DNA from: Hyphochytrium catenoides
Taxonomy: Eukaryota; Sar; Hyphochytriomycetes; Hyphochytriales; Hyphochytriaceae
NCBI GenBank assembly: GCA_900088475.1
Contig: FLMG01001758.1
Coordinates: forward strand, 4,850-18,310
Length of the DNA stretch: 13,461 nucleotides
Direction of reading: 5' to 3'
Shown here: positions 1 through 8,552 of the stretch, piece after piece
Position numbering within the stretch: position 1 is the stretch's first letter
Layout: the number at the start of each line of letters is the position of its first letter
Notes under the pieces: model-generated
What the model was told of the DNA's origin: nothing
The model's input: the letters and a program-made list of their open reading frames with translations, nothing else
The model's database searches: none
Translations under genes and position numbers: made by a program

Positions 1-94
1 GATACATTGATGTAGCAGGAGAGAGCGGACATTAAGTAAGTGCATTGTGCTCTGTCTCCATCTGTACTGATTCTTCTCTTCCTTCCTTGTCTAG

Positions 95-2373
95 GGCTCG
101 TTGGCTAAGAATAACAGCACCGTCCGTGGCTACTTCATTCTCTATCATGAGGCGACGCTGCTGAACCTCTTGGAGGTTCTTCTCTACCATGAAAGCGTGG
201 CAGAGAGCGGGGGAGAAGAGTTCATGGAGCTAGTTGATTACTGCGCACGAAAGTTGGCCTGGCTCAACTCTCTCTCCCCAGCCGTGAAGAACTCTCTCTC
301 TCCCTCAGGAAAGGAGTTTGCCGAGAGACTGGCTAATAGCAGGTACGACGACCAACGTGGTCTCTCTCGAAAGAGAGAGAGAACTTTGACCTTCCTGTTG
401 TTCTTCCTCTCCTCGTCATCTGCTTATGATCTATACCTGCCTGATGGTTGGTCTATCCCTACCAATGCCCTTGAGCTCTTATAAGATGGGCCCGCACTGC
501 TATCTCTTGACCTGCTTCTCTTTTCGTTTGTCCGTTTCTCTTCTCCTCTCTAGAATAAATACTGGTGTCCACCGTCTGATACCTTCTGCATCTTCGTCAC
601 TCTTTCTTTCACTTACGACTACTACCAACTTTGCCCACACAAAGTGCGGAGGAGGAGCTAGAGCGGCATCAGAGAGAGATAGAGTACAATGTAGCTGTGA
701 CGTCCGTTTCTCTTGTGAGATACTTGGCCGAGCATATCAAGGTCCTTCCTCTCTCTGTGGTTAGCCGGATGTTAGACAAGACGGACCTCCTTCTCTCTAT
801 CACTCCATTGATAGAGAACCCGCCATGGACAAGAAGGGATCAGAAGGGAAAGGTAAGCATCTGACTTGCCAAAGTATCCATGGCTCGCTTCTTCTCTTCA
901 AGAGTCTCTCTCTCCCTTATTATCTCTCTCCCTCGGTCTTCCTGTCTTCACGCCACTTCTTTACCTTAACCCTGTCCACCTCTCGGCCAACACGCAGCAG
1001 AGACGTCCACATCGTTGACCGCTCTGTCATCTATGTTCTTCCTCCGGAGTCTTTGGCAGTCACTCTTACATCCGTTCCTCTTCTCGCCTGGTGATCTGCA
1101 CTCGCTCTACATTTATCATCTGGTGTCCAACAGTGGCAGAAGTTTGTTGAAGGGAAGTGGGAAGACGTCCCTCCTGAAGAGCTTCTTCGCCTCACGAAAA
1201 CGGAAGGACAGGTCTGTCATGGATATTTTTACGGCTCTACTCCTTGCCAAGATCCTGGCACACCTTTCTCTCTCGGTTCTACTCTCTTCTCCTCCATTGC
1301 CAACCCACGTTTAAGCCAACTCTAGTGCTTTTCGTGGCCAAGAGTGTCTTCCTAGTTGGCCTAAGAATCTGGTGGTGGTGCTGCTTCTCTTCCTCTTAAA
1401 ACTCCTGACAGTGCCGTGTGCTCTTTCTTCGCCAGGTTTGGTTGGCAGTGTTCTATCTCATGTGTGATCCCGTCTGTCGAGGGCGCTATCACTTCAATAC
1501 TTTCAGAAAGGGGCAAGTGCTTCGCGTTAGGAAGTACCTCAATGAACTACTTCTTGATCAGCTACCTGTCCTAGCTGATGTGCAGGTGCGCATTGGCGTT
1601 CTATAGGCCGAAGAGGAAAGCGAACGAGAGAGAAGGAACAGAGGAAGAGAGGGAGGGAGCAAGACGGAGAACCAGAGAGAAAGTGGAAAGCGAGGCAGAG
1701 ATAGTGAGAGGGCAGAATGAGTTTACAGAGTGAGACAGAAAGAGGATGGAGAGGCTGAGAGACAAGAAGGTAAACGAGGTCGGGTCGCAGGTACCAAGAC
1801 GCTGTTTGGAGGAAAGAACACGCAGGACGAGGAAGAATCCAGGAAAGAAGATAGATGACGCTGGTCATCAGACTGCCTATGGTGGCTTCTAATTCTTCTT
1901 CTCTTTCCCCTCCCAGCGGTATATGGACGAGCTCCAGATCATGAACCCTCCTGAGCCCACTGCTTCGTCGTCGTTGCTTCTTGAGCAAGTTCCGCAAATG
2001 CGTGTCTCTCTACTAAAGAACCGCGATTGGCAGGCTATCGCCTCTGATCAGGTTAGGCTTTAGTCCTTGGAACCACTCTTTGTCCCTGGTGTCAGCCATG
2101 CATCCTCCTTCATCACAGATCAACCGGTTGTTCTCGCTTAAAGACTCGGAGGACCCGCAGCTACTGCAGCTAGCTACAATGTATCACAGTGAAGAGTTCG
2201 AGCAGCTTCTAGGGGAGGCCAAGTGCGGGCTGTGCGGAAAGGCTGCTGAAAAGCGATGCTCACGATGTAAGAACGAGTGGTACTGCAGCAGAGACTGCCA
2301 GGTCAGAGCCTGGAAAGACCACCAGAAGCTGTGTGATCTCGTTAGCAAGCAAAATCTGGCTCCAGGATCTTAA
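95..2373 (+). CDS. ZMYND10: ZMYND10, dynein-arm assembly factor with MYND zinc finger (5' partial, six exons)
   Basis: Exons that I join are 95-342, 645-852, 1134-1211, 1436-1585, 1917-2051 and 2119-2373. They sum to 1074 bases, an unbroken 357-residue frame ending in TAA; intron phases are 2,0,0,0,0. The stretch [12 protein letters not shown], the stretch [10 protein letters not shown], the exon junction [25 protein letters not shown] and the spacing all match the known ZMYND10 family. The C-terminal MYND finger (2224-2334) has the complete C-x2-C-x7-C-x2-C-x5-C-x3-C-x7-H-x3-C ligand set. The family is about 440 residues, so roughly 80-90 N-terminal residues should lie upstream; bases 1-94 look intronic and end in a pyrimidine tract and TAG. 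ZMYND10 works in the cytoplasm with chaperones to preassemble axonemal dynein arms. Donors are partly non-consensus (gtacga, gtctgt, gtgcgc, gttagg), and introns range from 67 to 331 bases. Identity is secure; exon edges come from reading frames, not transcripts. Confidence 0.92.
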
Positions 2374-2943
2374 TGTTTCTGCTAAAGCTCCCATCGCCAT
2401 GCGAAGCACCGGGACCTGATCGGAAGCTGAGGGTACAGCGGGCCCAGATGTGCTTTTAGGAATGACGGCAGATGAAGCTTAGCAAAGTTAAGAGAGAGGA
2501 GACTGGACGCTAGGTTCTTACCAGGGAGAAGCTGATGGGTGTTAGTGGCTGCAGCATATCTGTCAAGAGGAGACGGTATAGAGAATCCCCGATGGAAGGC
2601 GAAGGCCAATGCGAAGCAGAAGATGGAGAGAGAAGACGAATAGAGTCCTGCTGGCAGGCCGAGCCTTTTTTTAGTCACTGATGCGAGGCAGCTCAAAGAG
2701 AAGCCAAGGAGAGAAACAGAGATAAAAATGTCCCTCTACTAATCTAACAACCTTGTCCTCCCGGTAAAAATTGAACTTGGTTCCATCCCCGTCTTCAGGT
2801 CTTAGTGAGTCCCATATTCTCCGTCATAAAGAAAAAGGAAGCACCACGACTTTGCACTTCCTCGATCGTACTCTACTTCAGATTCTGTGCAAGATATGCT
2901 GTACCTGTGGGACAACAGTGACTGCTGCTCCCGGTGCTGGCAG
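2374..2943. other. spacer without a supported gene
   Basis: No convincing coding exon is seen. A minus-strand frame at 2382-2696 has no ATG, though a good donor (gtaaga) lies in it near 2522. On the plus strand a short pyrimidine-ended acceptor (cttcag) occurs near 2802. The 5' exon(s) of the J-like gene that follows may be here, but I could not place them. Confidence 0.4.
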
Positions 2944-3573
2944 CCTTTTGGCCTTATCTGAGCTTCGATCAGGAGGAGGAGACCAAGACAGCTTTCGTGT
3001 ACATCTTTCAGAACCCCTTACCAACTGGGACTGCACAGTGACCTCTCCTAAGCCTGCCCGTCTATGTGAAGAGGAAGGCAATATAAAAAGCTTACCAGCG
3101 CCATCGAAGCTCTGAACAGCGACCAAGCTGATGATAAATCTAACAGGGTTGGCGATAGACCAGTGTCCTCAGTCCGCCAGGCAGCGCGACGATGCAAGAG
3201 TAGAGGCCGCTACTCCGTTTTTCTAGGGTCAAACTTTGACATAACTTTCCTCTTCTAAGCCAAGCCACATCATGATCAAGGGGTCAGCACCAATGAAACC
3301 ATCTCGGGCTTGACCTTTTGACTACTGTCACACGGTGATTGTCGCCACCGGAAACGATAGAGAGGAGGAAGCGTCTAGCACTAAAGCCTTCTATCCTTCC
3401 CAGGCCACTACGACCGTGGCCTTCACACATGGAACTGTACGAGGTAGCCGACGACTAGGACAGAAATCTCTCTTCCGGAGAAATGAAGAAGCAGATGCAA
3501 GAGTTAAACCTAGTGGATGACGACTAACAGCGGACAGGTGGTAGATCCTGAGGAACTGTTCAAAGAGGTCTTT
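2944..3573 (+). CDS. candidate J-domain (DnaJ-like) gene, partial multi-exon model
   Basis: Four short open stretches connect in compatible phases. (1) 2944-3037 includes EEETKTAF and ends in NPLPTGTA. (2) 3072-3199 reads GRQYKKLTSAIEALNSD, like helix III of a J domain (xxxFKKLxxAYExLSD), then a longer loop ending in ARRCK. (3) 3404-3443, after the strong acceptor ccttcccag, reads HYDRGLHTW, like the J-domain end (YDRGL). (4) 3531-3573 reads GQVVDPEELFKEVF, like the DP..LF..lFG element just after the J domain in DnaJ-X proteins. From the tyrosine to the DP is 17 residues, close to that family's spacing. J-proteins stimulate Hsp70. Weak points: the intron between (1) and (2) would be only 34 bases, the start is unknown, and no HPD tripeptide is visible, so this could be a decayed gene, a J-like protein, or coincidence. 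Confidence 0.35.
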
Positions 3574-4034
3574 GTCCTTTGGTTTTGTGCCAGACACCTG
3601 GATGGACCTGGGACCTTAGTCTCTCTCGTTGTCGCCCGGGTGTCCATCCTCCTCTACCACTCCGTTGCGTCTCCTGCGTCTCATCGCAGAGGAACTTACG
3701 TCTCAAGACGAACCCCAATTGAATCCACTTGTCATATTTATATAGATGAGAGGATAAGCGGCAGCGGGCAGTAGGAGGGGCAGCACTAGGGGCGCATGCC
3801 AAGCTATTGGCATTGGAAGCTTATTGATTACCATTTTGACACCTCTGCGTGAGCACGAAGCCAGGGACGGCACCAGCAAGAGACGTCGATCCAATGCGAA
3901 ACTGATCTGCTGGGTCCACGGCCTACCTTGACTCTATCTAGGCTGATATCTAAACCTAGCGACGACGCAGCAGAGGTGCACTTCCAGAGACCGTAAGAAG
4001 ATGAGAAGCTTGAACAAGTTTCCTTCTTCTATGA
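3574..4034 (+). other. spacer or introns of the candidate J-protein gene
   Basis: There are no long frames. A good acceptor (tctcatcgcag) ends at 3689, and the short frame EELTSQDEPQLNPL follows it. Another short frame, AHAKLLALEAY, lies near 3793-3825. They could be exons of the gene to the left, but no chain of consistent phases could be established. Confidence 0.25.
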
Positions 4035-4268
4035 AGACGTGGGGGCTATTCTGAGAGTCAGCAAGTGGGAGGATTGGAGACAGAACTAGCGTTTCCTGCG
4101 CTCTGGTTTGCTGACATGTTGAAGAAAGGCAATGGTGCGTCCATTGGCGCTCTTTCTCGAGGGATGTACGCCACCTTCGACGCCCTTTCACCTCTTCAAG
4201 ACAAATTCCTGGCCACTTTATTAACTTCATCGCTCATCTCCTTCTCCTCCTTATTTATTATCTCCTAG
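4035..4268 (+). other. open stretch resembling part of a DnaJ-X C-terminal region
   Basis: A frame open from 4035 to a TAG at 4268 contains FPALWFADMLKKG followed by GALSRGMYATFDAL and LQDK. This loosely resembles the (G..F.A..KxKGH...A....LQ) segment in the C-terminal X region of plant and fungal DnaJ-X proteins. Further on, 4626-4655 reads DVTLRYCLRLL, loosely like the D(I/V)E.TLR.VC..VL element of the same region. The order agrees with the J-like pieces upstream. The similarity is from memory of the family pattern and is weak; the stretch has no ATG of its own. Confidence 0.2.
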
Positions 4269-4799
4269 CAGTAAGAAGACAAGTTAACGCGGTCACCGCT
4301 AAAGCTGACAATGCAACGCGATGAGCAAAACCTGAAGACCTGCTTAGAAGGCAAGCTTGTTAGGAGAAGACAGGCACTTACGATCGGGAACTCATCTAGT
4401 AAAAGAAAGATAAGAAAGAGAGCATAAGGAGCCGCGATCTTTCCTCGGGAGAGAGAGTCTCTGCCAGTCCCGCGCTCCCTGTCGTGAACGGACACGGGCG
4501 ACGAGGTGCCTGTACAATGAAAAACGCTACTAGTCGTCAAGAGTCAAGAAAGGAAAGAGCTGCACGATGGACATCCCATAGAGATTACCGTGATTTTCTA
4601 TCTTGACAGTAGGACCAAACGAGCGGACGTGACCTTGCGCTACTGTCTGAGACTTCTTGTACGATCCAGGGTACGACCTTCTCTATGTCGTAAGGGGGAA
4701 GTGGAGAGCGAGGCAATGTCCATTCCTTCATCTTCCAAATCAGAAGGAGTGAGGACGATAAAAAGGTACGCGTTTAATGAACGATGGGTGGTAGTGACA
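4269..4799. other. spacer, no clear gene
   Basis: Apart from the short DVTLRYCLRLL frame noted for the preceding entry, nothing coding is supported on either strand. A long open minus-strand frame starts near here, but it is a by-product of the purine-rich tract to the right. Confidence 0.4.
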
Positions 4800-5636
4800 C
4801 TAAAGCAAGAGAGAACAAAAGGGAGAGCGAGGGAGAGAAAAGGAAGAGAAGAAGAGAGAGAGAGAGGCAGAGAAGAGAGAAAGAGAAGCAGAGACAGAGA
4901 GAGGAGGTAGAAGAGGAAGAGAAGAGGACCCAAGAGGTACCTCCTTTGTGCAGCATGTACCAGCCTGAATGAAGATCCAAAAGATGTCCTCAGCCTTCTC
5001 ATCATCCTGCTGCTAATCAAGACTGTGCAATGGCGCCATGTCATCTTGCTCCGGTCTGTCCAAGGTCGAAGGGATTGAAGTTCCGTTACGACGCGGGAGA
5101 GGAGAGGAGGAGAAGGAAAAGAGAGGGAAAAGAATGGACATGGCTTTGTGATGCCAGAATCGGTGGAGGAGGAAGGGAGCTTTGAGAGAAATATCAAGCA
5201 GGCGCCGGTTCTTCTTCTCGAGCAGGAGAATGATGAGAGCTGAGAAGAAGAGGAGGGAGGAGGAGGAGAAGATGAGCCTCTATCTCTGAGCTGTGAAAAG
5301 AGAGGGAAGTTTTTACGTTGTTCCGCGGGAGCAGAGTGAAGAGATGATGAACGGGCAGTGGGGACCGTGATAGGCGAAGGATGGCGAGAAGGGAGAAAGC
5401 ACAGCGAGCAGACATGGTGAGGAGGAGAAAGAGGGAGTGGAAGAGTGAGGAGAGGAAGAAAGTAAGTGAGAGAGGGGAACAAAAAGAGCGGACGGAGGAG
5501 AGATATGGAGACAGAGGAATTCAAGAGAGAGAGAGAGACAGCACAAAAGTACAAGTAGAACCACGAGAGAAAGCTAAGAAGAGGCGGAAGAGCAAGCGAG
5601 TGAGAATGAGAAGTGAGAGGGAAGAGTGTGAGTGAC

Positions 5637-5695
<59 letters not shown>
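4800..5695 (+). repeat. purine-rich (GA/GGA) low-complexity tract
   Basis: For nearly 900 bases the plus strand is dominated by G and A (gagagaa, ggaggag, gaagaga). A short stretch of mixed sequence interrupts it near 4935-5095. The reverse strand therefore reads as long Ser/Leu-rich frames, and the forward strand as Arg/Glu/Lys-rich frames, none of which has domain features. It ends in a pure (GA)n array. Confidence 0.85.
5636..5695 (+). repeat. (GA)n microsatellite abutting the gap
   Basis: An almost perfect dinucleotide GA array, broken only by a GG near 5648, runs into the N characters. Its true length is unknown. Confidence 0.95.
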
Positions 5696-5699
5696 NNNN
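5696..5699. other. assembly gap (4 N)
   Basis: Four N characters follow the (GA)n array, so the array most likely collapsed or stalled in sequencing. The left and right parts of the window are joined only across this gap. Confidence 0.97.
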
Positions 5700-6250
5700 G
5701 GAAGATCGACTGGGTCTAAGATCTTCTTTGATTGGTGGGCATCCCACCCAGTCAAGCCATATTCTAGAATATAACAGTTGCTACCTAGCTAATGTCTGGA
5801 ATATACAGCAGCCTTCAACTGATATATTGAATATAACAGGGCGGATGGCCACTTGTTGTTCCGACAGAGGCCAGTCCAAATGAGTCAGTGTGGGGGAACC
5901 CCCGCCCATATGTAGGAAGGGGCCCATACTTCATTTTATTATCAGAGGCCACCCCTGGTCTCCCGGGGAGGGCGCCCACTATGCCAGGACTTCATCCAAC
6001 AAGCCACAGGAAAAAAATACAGCACTTCGCTGTTATTCGCCCAGATTCTATATCCTGATCATCCTCCGCTTTATGCACTTCTAAGCTTATTAATTAGGTT
6101 AATTGTGCTACCTATTCCTATTCCGTTTTGGAACAAAGACCAACGCTATTATTGTGGCGTATTTCCTGATCCTTAGCCGACGAAGGGTATTTTAGGTAAT
6201 CTTTTTGTCTCTTCAGATATTCCGGTTGAGGTGTCCACCTTGGGCCGCAG
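5700..6250. other. island of ordinary-complexity sequence between two mirrored simple-repeat tracts
   Basis: No gene is recognised. Base composition is balanced, unlike both flanks. It holds a nested inverted repeat at 5708-5753, a GAATATAACAG direct repeat at 5767-5777 and 5829-5839 with a third near copy around 5799, and a GGGG/CCCC hairpin at 5892-5903. A 64-codon plus-strand frame at 5890-6084 has no recognisable features. Confidence 0.5.
5708..5753. repeat. nested inverted repeat
   Basis: GACTGGGT (5708-5715) is perfectly complementary to ACCCAGTC (5746-5753). Inside, GGTGGG (5734-5739) and CCCACC (5743-5748) form a tight hairpin with a CAT loop. The two pairings share bases and are mutually exclusive. 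Confidence 0.7.
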
Positions 6251-6313
6251 TCATTCCGACCTGCCGGAAAGCTCTTCTTCCATCATTTGCTCCACCACTT
6301 CCTTGTCTGTTTC

Positions 6314-6365
<52 letters not shown>

Positions 6366-6875
6366 CTCTCCTCTCTCTCTCTCTCTCCCCGATCATTGAT
6401 TGATGGCTGACCTGTACATTGCCATCGCATAAATGGTCCAAGTCCTTTCTCCTGCTTTACTTTCTTCCTCTCCCAGCGCCAGAAGGGCGGCCTCGCCCGA
6501 GGCAGCACAAAGACCGAGGTTCCGCTCCGTTCTTCAAGTCTCTCTCCCTCGTATCTCACCATCATCTCACTCTCTCTTTCTCTCCCCGCCTGGATCATCA
6601 TCCTCTTTCACCCTTCGCACAGCTACAGCAGTCGACTATTTCCCGGTCTGCAGAGCTTCCTCGGCTCTCCTTCGCCCTTTCTGCATCTAGAACGAAGGAG
6701 GGCAGTCAGTCCTCCTTTGTCGTCAGATCTATTCTAACCAGTGGCGTAGCTCTTGAACTCTGACTCTGACTGCCTGCCTTTCCACTTCTTCTCCGTGTAA
6801 AGCTTCTTATCCCTTTCTTTTCTCTCTTAGCCCATCATTTCTCCAGTTCTCTTCTCTCCTGCACATCAAGATAGG
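6250..6875 (+). repeat. pyrimidine-rich tract upstream of the Cys/His-module gene
   Basis: The plus strand is dominated by C and T (ctctctc, ttcttcc), the strand mirror of 4800-5695. It contains a (CT)n microsatellite. It may include promoter or 5' untranslated sequence of the gene at 6876, but no defined element is visible. Confidence 0.75.
6312..6387 (+). repeat. (CT)n microsatellite
   Basis: A CT dinucleotide array with a few interruptions (CCC near 6323, TTTT near 6362). It is the reverse complement of the (GA)n array at 5636-5695, from which it is separated by about 620 bases. Confidence 0.95.
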
Positions 6876-8338
6876 ATGGAGGTACCGCAGCGATGAGCGC
6901 ATCTCGCAATGAGAGACTGTTGCCTGCTGTCGATAGATTGACTTCAGAGGCTCATTAGTTGGCAGCATCTGGGCGTATACTTCTCCTCTTTGCTCTTCTT
7001 CCTGTCGCTCTTTCCGCACTGTTCTCGTTTGTCCCGATGCTGCAGAAGTATAGAAGGCAGCAGCCGCGGTCTCCTGTTGCTGCCAAAGAGATTCGTCACA
7101 CGGACTCCATGTCGTCAGGAACGACGGATGAGAATGAATCTCCGGTTCCAGCAGAGCAGTCGGAGCCCTTAGACCTTCTCTCCTCTAGCGAGGGTATGAA
7201 CTTTGGCAGAAGGATCCCTCAGCCTCTCGCTGGTCCTATATCTTCTTCGTCCCCCAAGTCAATTCGCATAGTGAACAAGCCCAAATATCTGCACAACGAC
7301 CCTAACAGGTTCTCCCTTACCCTCGAGCTAGCTGGACAGGAAGAGTCAGCATGGGACGTGCATCTCTCCTTAGAAGACCTAGAGAATCACCTTGCGCGAT
7401 GTGATAATAAGTACAGTTTGGGACAAGGCAGGATGACGTGGCCTTTCTGTCGCTATTGCAAGCGAGTAGCACATGTCTCAGCTTTCTACAGGCTGCCGGA
7501 GAGAAGTTCCATCGCTGCCCCTGCTCCCCAGCCGGACGCTTTGGAAGGCGTGGTAGAGGACGAACGGCTGACACTGGTGCACTGCTATGTAAAGAGCCTT
7601 CTGAACATTCAGAATGAAAGCTATCGCATACCAAAGAATGAGCTGATCCAGTGCTCTGTCTGCCCAGAAGTCTTTCTGTGGGCAAAGGAGCTACTCCGCC
7701 TTCCTGGATGCATCCACTCCTCGTCGCTTTGCCCCTGTCAGGGGGAGAACTTAGCCCCAACCAAGGCTTCTTTACTCGCTTTAGAACTGGCCAAGAGGCC
7801 GCTTGTAGGTCTCCCTCGCCTGGTGCTTCAGCATACGTCAGTCACCGACGAGGACAAGTTCAGAGTGGTTATTGACCGTCAGAGCCGGAGTGGAAGGGCT
7901 TCAAGGGCTTGGAACCTAGACCACAAGTACAGCGACCTCAGGGACTTGAGGGAGCTTGTGAAGCACGAGTGGGCAGATAGAAAGACGAAGAAATTCTCGT
8001 GCGCCTTTTGTCAAAGAATGTACGCAGCTCTTTCGAGCTCTCTTCCCATTCCGCTGCTGACTTCCAAGGAAGGCCAACTTTTGGCTGTTGCTGGTTACTT
8101 CTCCAACATTATCATGGCGCTCAACGTGCAGTACCAAGAGCACGACTCTGCCGCCTGTCTTGGTTGCTATAAGATGCACAAGTACGCGGTTAAGCTTCTG
8201 CATCTCACAGGCTGCATTCACACCCTCTCCTCTCGCTGTGGTGTCTGTGAACTGGCAGACCACCAGGTGATCAAAGAGATAGATAGAGTCCGAAGCGAGA
8301 TAGGTGGTCGGAGACACACTGCAGCGCACCCTTATTAG
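6876..8338 (+). CDS. unrecognised protein with N-terminal hydrophobic segment and two copies of a Cys/His module
   Basis: The body is one 459-codon exon, 6959-8338, ending in TAG. Its frame is closed by TAG at 6956-6958, which also supplies a splice acceptor. I propose a start at ATG 6876 with an intron 6882-6958 (77 bases, phase 0), giving ME|LAASG; ATG 6893 or the internal ATG 7037 are alternatives. Counting from 6959, residues 6-26 are strongly hydrophobic (GRILLLFALLPVALSALFSF), a signal peptide or membrane anchor. Residues 117-260 and 300-430 are an internal duplication. Each copy has a W (132; 318), C-x2-C (164/167; 348/351), C-x2-C (232/235; 400/403), then exactly 15 residues to CIH (251; 419), and a final Cys pair (258/260; 427/430). 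Zinc binding is plausible if cytosolic or nuclear, disulfides if secreted. I recognise no family. Confidence 0.75.
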
Positions 8339-8552
8339 GCACTCTGCATGGCCTCATTAACGATCAGTTTGCCGCTCTAGTTCGCCGTCTTATTAACTTA
8401 TTGCTCTTAGAAGTTAGAGCACCATCTAAATTATATACCCAGCCGCACAATCTGTGGGCTGCACACGCATTTCCTGCTTATAAAGCTTTAAGATATTCTT
8501 CTCCCTGAGCTATCAAGGTGCCTTGCCTTCTTAAAGGTTGAAGCTTGAGACT
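8339..8552. other. shared 3' spacer between convergent genes
   Basis: 214 bases separate two stop codons that face each other. No canonical AATAAA is seen on either strand. AT-rich stretches (ttatatac, tataaagcttt) may serve 3'-end formation, but nothing specific can be called. Confidence 0.5.

Noticed and set aside
1539-1997. 152-codon minus-strand frame
   Set aside because: It is antisense to ZMYND10 exons 4 and 5 and intron 4, and is Ser/Leu-rich from the GA-rich intron.
3514-3531. Apparent 18-base GT...AG segment that might be a tiny intron
   Set aside because: Introns in this window are otherwise mostly 57 bases or longer, and a chance GT/AG pair at this spacing is expected.
4784-5635. 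Plus-strand frames rich in Arg, Glu and Lys (RS-like or coiled-coil appearance)
   Set aside because: Low-complexity purine tract; any frame of GA repeats gives such residues.
4640-5755. 371-codon minus-strand frame rich in Ser and Leu, crossing the N gap
   Set aside because: It is the translation of GA/CT simple repeat, has no domain-like segment, and includes undetermined bases.
5890-6084. Plus-strand 64-codon frame considered as a transposon remnant
   Set aside because: No transposase, integrase or reverse-transcriptase motif and no terminal repeats or target duplication could be found.
6893-6958. TAG read as an amino acid (reassigned code) joining the upstream 21 codons to the Cys/His-module exon
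   Set aside because: The main frame itself ends at TAG and ZMYND10 ends at TAA, so an altered code is not supported; splicing explains it better.
7317-8329. Two minus-strand frames of 147 and 137 codons
   Set aside because: Antisense shadows of the Cys/His-module exon, whose internal duplication proves the sense frame.
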